From: Ophiura sarsii
Lineage: Eukaryota > Echinodermata > Ophiuroidea > Amphilepidida > Ophiuridae
Reading direction: 5' to 3'
Length of the DNA stretch: 64,000 nt
NCBI GenBank assembly: GCA_035610835.1
Contig: CM069452.1
Coordinates: 6,352,171 to 6,416,170, forward strand
The position numbers and the translations under genes are program-made. Below are positions 1 through 12,000 of the stretch, one piece after another (the stretch's first letter is position 1; each line of letters opens with the position of its first letter). Under the pieces are notes generated by a model. The model did not search any database and was not told the origin of the DNA. It was given only the letters and a program-made list of their open reading frames with translations.

Positions 1-609
1 GTCCAGCTAATTAATATGCGTAAATGTTATAAATCCAGATGTGAATGGTGTATTGCAATCAAACTTGGTATTATGGCTAATTGTACGAACTATAATTTAG
101 TTTCATAAGCTCATTAAATATGCAAATTAGCTAATTATCTATTCAAGTCATTGATATGCAAATGAGCAATGTCCGACAATTTTTTCCTATCATAAGAGTG
201 ATCGGTAATAGATATATAACATGTATACCCAATTTGATTGACAAATATTGATGGATTTAGAAATTAAACAAGCTTTTCCATTTCTTAAATACCCATATTC
301 AAATTCTCAGTCTTTTCCTCACACGAGGCACTCAAAGGATGCAAAAACTGAGCATATCACTAAATTGATTGAAGTGTTTAGTACAATATCTCAGGTTAGG
401 TTTATTTAAATCGGCCCAATATATTCAAGTTCAGAGCCAATTTCAAAAATTGGTAAAAACAGTCATAACTAAAAAACCTGATGATAAGTATTTATACCTG
501 GATCAAAGTTATATAGTCCAAGGTCATGACTACCATATATGGCAAGCTCACTGCCCTACAATGAGTGCCTCTTGTGAGGATAATTAATTTTATATAGGGA
601 TGTTTTTCA

Positions 610-895
610 AAGTGGAGCTGCATACATTATATGAAAAGATTGTTTTGCATAAGGGCTTACAGACCACTCCTACATGTTACTCATTTTGCATGATTAATTA
701 ATCCAAATATTGTATGGCTGTCTTCATAACTTGAACTTGGATTAGTGCATCCATGCACGCCAATTGAGGCAACAATACAAAACCACATTCCACATCGTGA
801 ATAGCCATCCATTCAATAATGCAAAATGAGTAACAGGTAGAAGTGGATGTAGGGCTTTATGCAACACAGCTTTTCATATGTTGTTGTTCACTGGT
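610..895. repeat. Inverted-repeat (MITE-like) element
   Basis: CATGTTACTCATTTTGCAT near 672-690 and ATGCAAAATGAGTAACAGG near 819-837, together with TATGAAAAG / CTTTTCATA and GCATAAGGGCTTACAG / GGCTTTATGC on their outer sides, form arms of about 75 bp around a 125-bp loop. Confidence 0.6.
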
Positions 896-899
896 GTAA

Positions 900-1170
900 T
901 GCTCCCAGTGGCAGACTCTGTGTGTTTGCATTGTGCTATGCCTACTATTAAGTGTCATAAACGAACGACTACTTACACGAGCGTACATTCAAATTTGGGG
1001 TTAGGAAACATTTTGAGTATGTTCAACATTTTGAGAGGTTTGCAACGCAGTGATCAATTTTACGCTATGTATACGTTGAGCATTCGCTCCGTGAACGTTA
1101 TGCATGTTGGTTTGTAGGTTGCTTATTCATGTTATTCGTTAGCTGTTCGCAATGAACGATTTATAATTGC
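900..1170. repeat. Half-copy of the GTTGAGCATTCGCT foldback family
   Basis: Shares GTGATCAATT.TACGCTAT, CGTTGAGCATTCGCT and GAACATTTTGAG-like blocks with the complete foldback at 32560-33250. Only one arm is recognisable. Confidence 0.55.
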
Positions 1171-1734
1171 GCAATGATGTATTTATGAATGCGCATTGAA
1201 TTATTTGTGGTTCCTCTGATGTAGAATATGTAATAGTCCAAGTCTGGAATCGATAGACCAATACTTATTAATCGACTTTTACAGTGTAACGTGTTGTTGC
1301 ATAATCATGTGCACAATAAACGCGAAGTATGAGTGCGGGTTTGGAAATAGGGTACGTTATATTACGGCTCAGGGACGTAACCAGCCTTTTTTATTTTCTG
1401 AGGGGGAGGGGGGGGGGGGGGGGGGGTGAACATTTCCAATTTGGGAAAGCACCTATATGGTGGCAATTCATAGGGGGATGATCCCTGACACCCCACCCAT
1501 TGGTTCACGACACTGTAACGACTTAATTTAAATTTTTTATTAACTCTTCTTAACTTACGTTTTTCAGTTCGTACGTCACATCTTTCATTAGAATCCACTC
1601 TTTGGTTTTCAGCACGTGATACAGGCCACGTAAAATTGACTTGCCTCAAACTGGCAGACGATGCTAAACACGCAGCTGCAGAGGTCAAATCAGTATAATA
1701 TGGGTGGCCAAAGGAGCCAAGAGGGTACAAAACG

Positions 1735-2195
1735 CGTTAGGTAGTGTATAATTGCAAAAGGTAGTGTAAACACGCAAAAGGTAGTGTAAACACGCAAAAT
1801 GTAGTGTACAATATAAGAAGGTAGTGCAGAAAATACGTAAGGTAGTGCAGAAAATACGTAAGGAAGTGTAGAAAATGCAAAAGGTAGTGTACAAAACCTT
1901 TACTGTAAAAAATGCAAATTTAATGTAGAAAATATATAACGTAGTGTACAAAACATTTACTTAAGAAAATGCAAAGGTACTGTACAAAACATTTATTGTA
2001 GGAAATGCAAAAGGTATGTACAAAACATTTACTGGTAAAGGTTTAACAAAATTACTGCAGATATTGCAAAAGGTAGTGTTCAAAACATTTACTTTACAAA
2101 ATGCAAAAGGTAGTGTACATAACATTTACTGTAGAAAATACGAAAGATAGTGTTCAAAACAAACGTTTATACTAGAAAGTACGAAATGTAGTGTC
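1735..2195. repeat. Degenerate AAGGTAGTGTACAAAACATTTACTGTAGAAAATGC-type minisatellite
   Basis: Roughly 14 variable copies of a core AAGGTAGTGTA with spacers AAACACGC, GAAAATACGT or CAAAACATTTACT. The unit length drifts from about 20 to 40 bp. A minus-strand open frame over it is an artefact of the repeat. Confidence 0.75.
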
Positions 2196-2774
2196 CGAGA
2201 CGGATAAAATAATACGATTTACTAACTTTGTTTATATTCGCGAAGGGTTCGCGTGATTATTCCCGGGGTTAATATACATTACGTAAACTTCGAGTCAGGC
2301 TCTGCACACTTTCAATCAAGTTACGATATCTTTTTTAAAAGTCTGAGATTCAAAATCAAACCTCATCGGATTTGGAATACTAATGTTATAATTGTACAAC
2401 ATCATTAACATCATTTGGAGTATTGGAAGAATTGCACTATTATGAATTATGGCACTCAACAAGTTCATGTCCGGTAACGTTGGTATATCGGGACTGCCTG
2501 ATACGAATACAAATAAAGTTAAGTATAGTCATAATTATTTTTTCTAGCGGCGGCGGTGAAACTATCTATCTCATGACCTACCTGCGAGGTCATTTGCCTA
2601 AGTCAATCGTATGCAGCGACGCACTTGTAAAAGTAAGTGTTACAATTTAAGTTAATTTTTCCTGTTTATGCGATGACTGCAAATATACATTATGTTTACA
2701 AGGAAACCAGCTAAGATAACGGATGTTGTTAAAAACAGCAACATTACGAGAGAAAAAAATAACGAAATACTAAC

Positions 2775-3014
2775 CCGTAATGTTAATAGTTATAGAACAA
2801 CTAGCTATATTCTCGTACGGATCCCACGCATGATAATCAACCATGTGTCTACCTAATGCCAACACCACAGGAGACGTGGCTGTTGAATTCTGCTCCACCG
2901 TCATCCTGGAGTTGTCATAAAATACCGGGCTGGTCCACACAACATCTAAAGATAATTCATCAGTGAATTTCTCAATGTACACGGGACATCCGGACACCTT
3001 CGGTGGTTCTTTAT
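2775..3014 (-). CDS. Gene A: HYR repeat 3 (last exon in window)
   Basis: A 240-bp phase-1 symmetric exon, acceptor AAAAATAG, donor ACGG|GTTAGT. It reads [29 protein letters not shown], and [20 protein letters not shown]. It is HYR-like but more diverged than repeats 1 and 2, and has a Cys pair (GCP...ASC) typical of sea urchin hyalin-type HYRs. The donor predicts at least one further exon left of the window. Confidence 0.8.
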
Positions 3015-6000
3015 CTATTTTTGTATAGATATGTAAAGAAGAAACTTCCTTTAATAAAGCCGTTATCTCTTTCGTGGCACTTACTTATATAACTCTCACT
3101 CTCGTTCACTGAACGATTACATATATTAGTATCGATCTGAACATTATCCATGTGTGCGCGGGTTCTAGTTTAATTCTATAAAAACACAGGTAGAAAATTG
3201 ATGTTCAATTATCACAAATATAGTTACGCCAATCGGACACGGTGAATGTATGTGATAATTTAATATGTTGAAATTGTTAGTAGTATTTACACTTTCACCG
3301 TGTCATCTCTTTGTTAACGTTATTTTTTTAACAACAGCCACTACAAGGGCCATGCTGTTCAAACACAGATGCTATGAAACACACATAGTATCAGTTATTA
3401 ACGACATTTCAATAGAGATTATCATCCCTACACTAGATCTAAATCTTTGATCCAACCGATGTTTAGTTTCCGAGATATCGGGCAAAATAGGTCAAAGATT
3501 AACATTTTTCTAAAATTCTTTGTACATTGGTCAACTTAATTCTAAAAATGCCCCGATTTTAAAGAAAATGGTCATAAATTGTTTGGATGGATACAAAAAT
3601 TCATAACAAGAAAAGTTTGCCGTATCTACCAGCATGACCAGTTAAACATCTCTATTAGTTTCATTAGATCAAAGGTCAGGAAGCTATAATACCGCTAACG
3701 TGTGCTGACATTCAAACCATCAAACCTTTTGTACCTTTTCAGCTGAATAAACTCTCCGGATTCGTGGACTATATGTGAATAAACTGTACTATTTGCATCA
3801 TAAAAGTAAACTGTTTTGGTAAGGGGCCATATCCAAACTCTCAGTGATTTTAAAGCATTTTTCTACCGATTTTAACCCGGTATTCCAACGAAATGCATTG
3901 TTATTTCGTTCTATTTCGTTGGAATACCGGGGTAAAATCGGTAGAAAAATGCTTTTAAATCACTGAGAGTTTGGATATGGCCCCTAAGTATTTTGGTTTA
4001 GAGTGGTTTATGCGGGCCATCATCGTAATGCGTACGACATTGGCGGATGATTTTAACAATCGTAACAAATTGCTGTAAAATGGTCATCAAATGAAACTGC
4101 AATACTTGCCCGTCACTGTAATACGAAACGTGGACGTGACATTATTACCCGATTGGTCAATCGCTGTATACGTCACTTCCGTGTCACCAATCGGAAATGA
4201 ATCCCCTGGGTTATAGTCAGCAGTTAGCGTTACAGATTGGGAATTGTCACGTGCTGTAGGCACTGCCCATTCAACGGAAGCAGACGGTTTACCACGGTCA
4301 GTATTTGCAAATATTGTGGCGGGAACATTGGATAATACGGGATTCTCAACGTCTGATAAAAGAACAACATAATTAAACCAATGAGGTGCTAAGACATTCT
4401 GTTTTTCAATATTGGAGTATGAAGTTACTCCAAGTTTGGAGTGTCCTCCCCCGTTGAATAAATTCCTGAAACAGAATTTCTGCAATCAATTAACAAAACA
4501 TCCGATTTTGAAGGCTTTGCGACCGGTAGGTTTACTATCCAAAATCTTATCTTTTGCAACCGGTGCAGAGCCTCCGAAAATTGGTGTAACTACATACATT
4601 AATTGTACAGGTTCCTACTGTTATAAAATGGTTTAACCGAGTATTACGCACTGATTATAATCCCTGATTAAGTTTAATCAGTTGGCCGAATAAATATAAA
4701 ACTTTCAAACATTTTTGCTACCAATTTTTCTTAAATCTGATAACAAAAGCAAATATTTGCTTGCTATAACCATCAAAAAGAATTTTTGGCGAAGAGAATT
4801 ATAGGGTATCGATTGATTAAGAGCAGCTTATTATTGCGCAAGCGTAGTCCTCTCAGTAGCAATCAAAAACGAAAACTGAGAACGTCTACCTTATAATATT
4901 TCTGCTCCATCACAACCCAGTAAAACATGTGCTCAGTTTCCAGATTTTATTTCCAGTTCCCTAAAAAGAAAAACAACTTCCCAAAAATATCTAGTTTTAT
5001 CACACAATTTATTTATTTACCTATTACTGTGATTGTAATCGTAACAGTTGCGCTATTTCCAGATGGATCAATTGCCGTGTACGTCACATCGGTTATCCCA
5101 ATCAAGAATGTATCCCCGGAATTGTAGTTTGACTTCAGCGTAACAGAACCGGAGTTATCAATGGCGGTAGGTGATGGCCATGATACAATCGCGTATGGTT
5201 TACCAGCATCAGTATTTTGGACAAAATCCGTCAAAATACTAAAAATGACAGGTTTGACGGTGTCGATTGGAAACTGCATAAATATGTAAATACCAAATAA
5301 AAAGGCCATGTAAAATAATGTTTCGCTCTTTATGGGGCGACTGTTGAATCCAAGATACATCTTGGAAACAATGCTAGACTTAAATTAAGTCCACAATGGA
5401 ACCGTAACAATTCTATTTAAGCAAGATTTGTATCTAGTCTAGTATGTATGTTGCATGACGCAGTTGCGCCGAAATTATTAATCTTCTGTCTCCAAACACC
5501 GCATTTCGATCGTCTTAAATTGACTTCGATTAATGATGGACGTCAAGTCAATTAAATGCCCGAGAACAACTTTACGTATGTATGGAAGCAGACGAGATAT
5601 TTGATTACGATTTGGACGCGCACATCATGCAATTAGTTATGTCATGTGACGAGTCGAAATGAAAGTACATACATCAGATGAATTATTACAATAAACACTG
5701 ACGGACAAATATTACGATACTTTTTACTTACTGCGATGACGGCAAAGTTCGTGAGATGATCACAATGACATACTATACGGTCATCCTCTGATCGTGCCAT
5801 CAATGTACAACCATTTTGGGACCAGTCTTGAAGATCGACATCCCAGAATACACACACGGGGTTATCACCGGGTGCCTTATCATAAAACATGAATGAAAAT
5901 GTCAATTGCGTGATTTAATAACCTAATTATATTTCCAAGAGCATTTTCAAAAAGTGAGGAAATAATCATTGAAAGCAGGGACTATTTTGGGACGAAAGCA

Positions 6001-9000
6001 GAGTGTTGAAACAAGTAGAATGATCACCGAAAGCGAACATCTCTGTTTTCTGTTCAATGAAGTACTACATTGACAACTACAGTGTATAGTGACGCTCTAT
6101 TAACCTTTGAGCACAAATGATTTGGGCACATTCAGATTAAGACCTCCCCGTATTCTCAAGCACGTGACGGAGCACTGAAATAAGTGATTGCTACAAATAT
6201 GGTATACTTCTAAATGAACACATCAGTTTTCCATTGATGTGCAAAACAATATGAACATATTATAATAAAATGTCCGAACTTTTTGAGGGGCTTATACTGT
6301 ATATTAAAACCCCAATTTCGGTATTTATTACGTGTGACATATCCACGTAAACATGATCTTTGCGCTGTCAACACGAAGCTCGATGTTAGATGCAGGAGTA
6401 AAAAAACGCAGAGCCTGTAGAAAACCTGCGGAAACTAGTATGGATCGAGAAACCAAATGCACATAAAGCCGTCGAAAACAAGCCCCTACCGAGAATAGAA
6501 CCCGGGATCTCATTGGTGAAAGGTAAGGGACGATACGCTGCGCCACCCATTACCATAAGATGCTCAAATACACTAGAAAACCTTGCAACATAAAGCGTGT
6601 TTCTATTCGAATGAAAAAGGTGTTTTTTGGCGGTGATTAGTGGTGATTGGTAGTGACCACCACCTTTTTCACCATCTTCATCACCACCAAAAATATTCTG
6701 GGTTATTGGTGGTGATTTTAGTGGAGGTGTTCTTGAATAGAAACAGACGGCGATTATTTTAAGTGTTATTTTAGCGTTATGCTTGCGCGCCATGCGTGAA
6801 AACATTTTTCGCGGTGCGGGTTTACTATAAGATGGGCGAGTAGCTTGACAATTTGCTTGGATACGCTTGTCTTGCGCGTATTATGGTGATCTTCCGGCAT
6901 CACCACTTTTGCTGTGCCCCCCCCCCCCCCTTTTTTTGGTGTTGAATAGAAACGCGAATTTAGTGGTTATTGGTGGTGATTATTATCACCACCAATCACT
7001 ACCAATAACCGGTTATTTGTAGTGATGGAATAGAAACACGCTAATAGCGAAGTACCCACCGTGACTTCAATAATCACAGGTTCCGGTAGATTATTCAAGG
7101 TAGGAACGCCCGCTATGTTTGCAGATATGACGTCACTTGCGATCATTCCATCGTCTGATTTCGAAGGAAATAACGTCGCACTATTGTGCACAGTAAAACC
7201 GACTCCAACAGTCTCTGCGGTGATAAAGAATTATATACACTCTAAGAAAAAAGGTTCTTAATCTTTCCTCTATTTAGAACCCCTTAATATTTCTTGAATG
7301 GAAAGAAAAATTGTTCTTCAGACACCTTGCAGAACCTTAAAGTTCTCCAAAGGTGTTTTTTTTATGAACCTTTGTTGAAGCATAAATATTATGGTTGAAG
7401 GCTCTATGAGGACATTCTCTCTTGAAGGTTCTATGATGCCCGTTCTCTTGAAAAAAGTTTCTTGACAATTTGAGAAACTATTAAAAAAAAGATCTACATA
7501 CACCAACAAGGTTCTGTAATGTGTCTGAAAACCCTATTTTTGTTTAACTTAAGTACCATTATGGGTTCTAAATAGAGGACAAAAAAGAGTTTAATTTCTG
7601 AGAGTGTAGTACTGTAACATGAATTCATTGATGAATATTCTTATAATTGCAATTATTGAATTCGACTTTCCTCTTCCTTAATTTTCCGCCGGTATGAGAT
7701 TTAAAAGCGATTCATCAAATTTCTCATAACACCAATATAACTGTAGATGCACTGGTTACATTGAGGCATACCAGCCAAATCTCACCACACCAGTAAGCGG
7801 CCTGTCAGCATTCACAGACTGGCGATCGCAATATGTAGGTTATCATCTGTAGATATAAATTATGATACTGACAAAAGAATATCTTAAGTTAATAATATAA
7901 CCAATAGTAGCGCTGAGCTCCCAATTCGGTGCGATATTCGATTATCATAGTTGAATTTATTATTCATTATCATTAATTTTATACACATGTAAAAAACAAA
8001 CACCAGAGAGATGGGATAGGTTGGTGCGAGTGCTTTTTATTCTACACTTTCAAGTTATAGTAATTTTCAAATTTACGAGCATTTTCAACATTTTTTATAT
8101 CTTTTTGTTTATTTTCAAAACATAAAAAAGTTCACTACATGTAGATTACGTTTTCTCCAACAAAATTCACTAATAAATCTTAAATCCGAAAATATACTAA
8201 AAGGTTATTTCTTGACCTCAAAAACGTACAAATAAATTGGTTTTGATATGAGCCTACCTTAAGATACCTACCATTATTAGCATTGTCAAACAGTGACATT
8301 GGCAACGTTATCGATGTTCGGATCTCTTCCGTTCCTTCGGTGCCATCATATGACGTCATGACATCTTCCGGACGGAAAGCGTTATCCCCTGTGTCTGGGT
8401 TTTGACGAACAGCGAAACTAAGGCCCGAGTCCGAAGTCTGTTGGGGGTCAACTTCCATCAATGTTACAGCTAGATTCGGTTCCACCACGGGGTCTAGTTG
8501 CTGCCGTAATCGTATGCTTCGACTAATTTGATGTTCAAATGCTCGGAGTATGGCAAGGAAATGATTATCGAAATCGTCTTGGTCATCATTATCTTTCGCT
8601 GCGGTAACGATATTGCTACAAATGCCAGTCACAGATGTGGTGACCTTCAGGTTGGAAGATAGTTTAGTCAGCCACAATACGGTATGTTTTAATGTCTATG
8701 GGTTATTTAACTCAATCATTAATTATCACTCAACGGTGTTTCTTTCTAAGCTTATACGGTATATTATGAATAACACGTGACATATCTTATACTGTAAATT
8801 GGGTGGTGCATGACTTTATTGAAAATCGGTCAAAAACTGTTTTTCATTTTCAGCGCATTTGGCGGGGTTTCCCCCTGGTCAGTCAGGGCAAACTGCCAAA
8901 AACGGCAACCTATCGAATCTGGCAGCATACTGCCGAATCCGGCAATATTGCTTTTTTGCCATTGGTTATTTTTGTGAATTGAGAACCTACTCTGTATGTT

Positions 9001-12000
9001 CAGTAAGGTGGTTTCATAATTTAATTAAGTCAAAATGATAACCATTTATCATATAACATGAATTGCAAAACTTTTGGTATTTATTTTCGTGACTTTGAGC
9101 CAGCAATATGTTCGCGAAATTAAATATATCGCAAAATTAAATCGTTTTTTGCCCCTGGCGTCTTTATTTAAGTTGGGTGGTGATCAATTTAGTGGATGAA
9201 TCATGATGAGAAAATAATTCCCTTGGTGTGAGGTCATATGTACTACTAAAAGATAGGGTGAGCTTGAACCACTGTGCTTGAACACAGCGCTCTAAAGCTG
9301 TGACAAAATGGCGGAATGAAAGTGTCCTTGACACCGGGGTCACAAAACAAAAATAGACATCTGTGCTCGCCAATTTGGAAATGATTAAATTATAGATTTA
9401 ATGCAATAACTTGAACGTATCAATATCATCTTACCTCGGGATCTTTTGATTCCACATCAACCAAAGTTGTCATAATATCCGCGACATCACTGACGTCCTG
9501 GGGTGTGGCACTACCAGCCTCAAGTTCTTTAGTAACATTGGTGAGCCATGCTGACGCTTCTACCACGTTGCTTTCTGTGATTGGTTTCTGAAAGATGATG
9601 ACGACGTTATTGATCTTATTTTGTGGGTATATAGCTTTGTATGTGAACTCTCAGAATGTATCCATATTAACGACTCTTTCGTCAACAGTCAACACCATTG
9701 TCGTCTGAGGACCTTTGTAATTTACCTAGTTTACTTGATCAGCTTGTATCAACCAAAAATATCTCAACGTTCAGTGGTTGGTTCAGGCTCCTGACGAAGA
9801 TCCCACAAACAATTATCTATGGTTATGATGTTGGGTGAACGCTTCTCTAACTGGAAAACATTTCATCGAGTTAAATTTTGATACCTTAAAACAAAAAAGC
9901 TCCCGACCAGAGGCTTTTGTGTTAGCTAATTTAAAATCAAAAATCTTAGATGCATTAATTTGACACCTCATTCACACAAATAGAGACCATAACCTGCATT
10001 GCAGACAACAGCAAATTATTCAATTTGTATGATACATTATATTACAAATGTTCTGTTACCGTAAAATTCGCCAAACTTATCACTTCCGCCGGTCCACAAT
10101 TTCTTATGATTGGGTCGTCCCAAAAGGCGTCATCATCAAACAAACACGTACGATTGGCCAATCCATATCCACCTTGGAAAATGAACGGGAGAATGAAATA
10201 TTCATAAGAATTCCTAACCCATAGTGGACTGAAATAATATATAGGGGACCACCAGATAAAATCTACATATGTAAAATGAAAAAAAGTTTCAAATTGTCTT
10301 TGTGACAAAGTGTACAATAATTATATGTCGTAATTTCGATGTCGCGCTTGCTCAGCTTTTACAAACCCATTCATCATGTTCATTATTGTTAACTTAAAGC
10401 TGGCCTACAACTTTAGCAGTTTACCACAGACGAACTGGTCAAACACTTGTTCTCTTGGTGACAGACAGTGCAGAGAACTGGAGGGGGCTAGCAACCAAGA
10501 GTGGTAGCATGCCTTTAAGCTGTTTGAAGGCAATACATTTTTATTTATATATTCATTTATTTAGGATACACTGTTTGAACAGTGGCATAAACACATTTTT
10601 ATTGTTAAACTACCGATGTAAAGATTCTCAAAAAGTCTTCCAAATTATGGAGCTATAATTGATTGCTCTATTTCCCTTCCTCAACACAGACAGGCGCAGC
10701 ATTAACGCAAGCGTATATGACTTCCGCCTTTCTACGCGTAAGTGTATACGCCATCGCTTCAAGTATGCGCGAGCGTTTATGTTCTGCCATTAGTGAATGA
10801 AGCAGTTGAGTCACTGGCTCGTAATAGATATGCAGAGGTATAATACCCATGGGCACTCCCTTATGATAGGTGACACGTGACGGGAATGATTGGCCACATA
10901 AATAAACCACATTTTTGAACATGTTCTCCCTAAATGATATTAGGCCATTGAGTCATTTAGGACCAATGTCACAAGGGGAAATGCTTAAAGTTGCCCAAAA
11001 TCGACAACAATCTCCAACGTTCGACAAATTAAACTAAGTTGCACAACGTGTTTCTAAGTTGCCCAAAATGTCACGAAGTGTTTTAAAAATCCCAACAATT
11101 GCACAAATTGCGCTTATTTAAATAATTATAATAATAATTATAATACTTGGGACTTATGGAGTGCCTTACGATGTAAACAACCTCAAGTCCTCTTCTACAT
11201 ACCATGATATGTCGTTAAAGGACATTTTTCAATGGACTCCACTGTTACGCCGGCCAACGTTGCCCGCCATGAAAGTGGGTTTCCGTCTCCTGTTGTCGTA
11301 GTGTTTTGGCTACAAAACGCTTTGTAAAAACACGAGGATTCAAATGGATAACATAATACATTAATCGTATGATACATTAATCGTATGATCTATAGCAATA
11401 CAATTAGATGCATTGTGTGAAAATCATTGCAAGTTTAAGCTACCAATGATCACAAATATTAAAAAACAATCAGTTTATGATTAAAAATGTGCAAGCCATA
11501 GAGGGTTTTTTCGCTAGGCTACTTTGTCGGAAATCCAAGTCCCAACCCTTATTATTTCTACAACTGATCGGTTGTCTTCCCCAGTGGATAGTGTTTGATC
11601 CAGAGTTAGCAGTGTTTCTAGACTGTTTGTTGATGGCTTCATCGGAAGTTGATGATGGCACCCTCTGGATCACCGAGTCGTAAAGATGACTGAGTTGGTA
11701 CGCCCCCTCGTCGCCATTCATTAGGTGTTTCTGTTGGTCTGTGCCGCCTTTTTTCCGAATCCAAATGGATTCGCGAATCCATCTGGGGTTTCTTGTCTCA
11801 TCTCTGGCGATAATCTGCGAGTCATTCCATCTGATAATGTGGTTTTCTTTCACAGTGTGTTCGGCTATTGAGGTTTTTAACTCTGTGCTTTTAGGTTCTT
11901 TTCTTGTGGACCGAGTGTAATTTTTAGCCCTCAGTTTATCAGCTTCAATTTTGTGTCCCTTCTTTCGCGTGCCGAATGTTCTGCCTGTTTCGCCAATATA

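Larger units (their letters stand above)
1..2774. other. Region left of HYR3: no recognised exon
   Basis: Contains the inverted-repeat element (610-895), half-foldback (900-1170), a G19 run (1408-1426) and the minisatellite (1735-2195). The rest is AT-rich and looks non-coding on both strands. It is expected to be an intron of gene A. One splice-bounded 83-bp plus-strand frame near 2550 was not accepted. Confidence 0.6.

Noticed and set aside
2546..2632. Plus-strand stretch bounded by TTTTTTCTAG and AAA|GTAAGT, reading GGGETIYLMTYLRGHLP
   Set aside because: Splice-like borders, but opposite strand to gene A, no partner exons and no recognisable motif.
10668..10922. Minus-strand frame ending [17 protein letters not shown], faintly like the end of a Frizzled cysteine-rich domain
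   Set aside because: It lies in the intron between the two HRM exons, which join in phase without it, and it has no donor before its stop codon. The resemblance is too weak.
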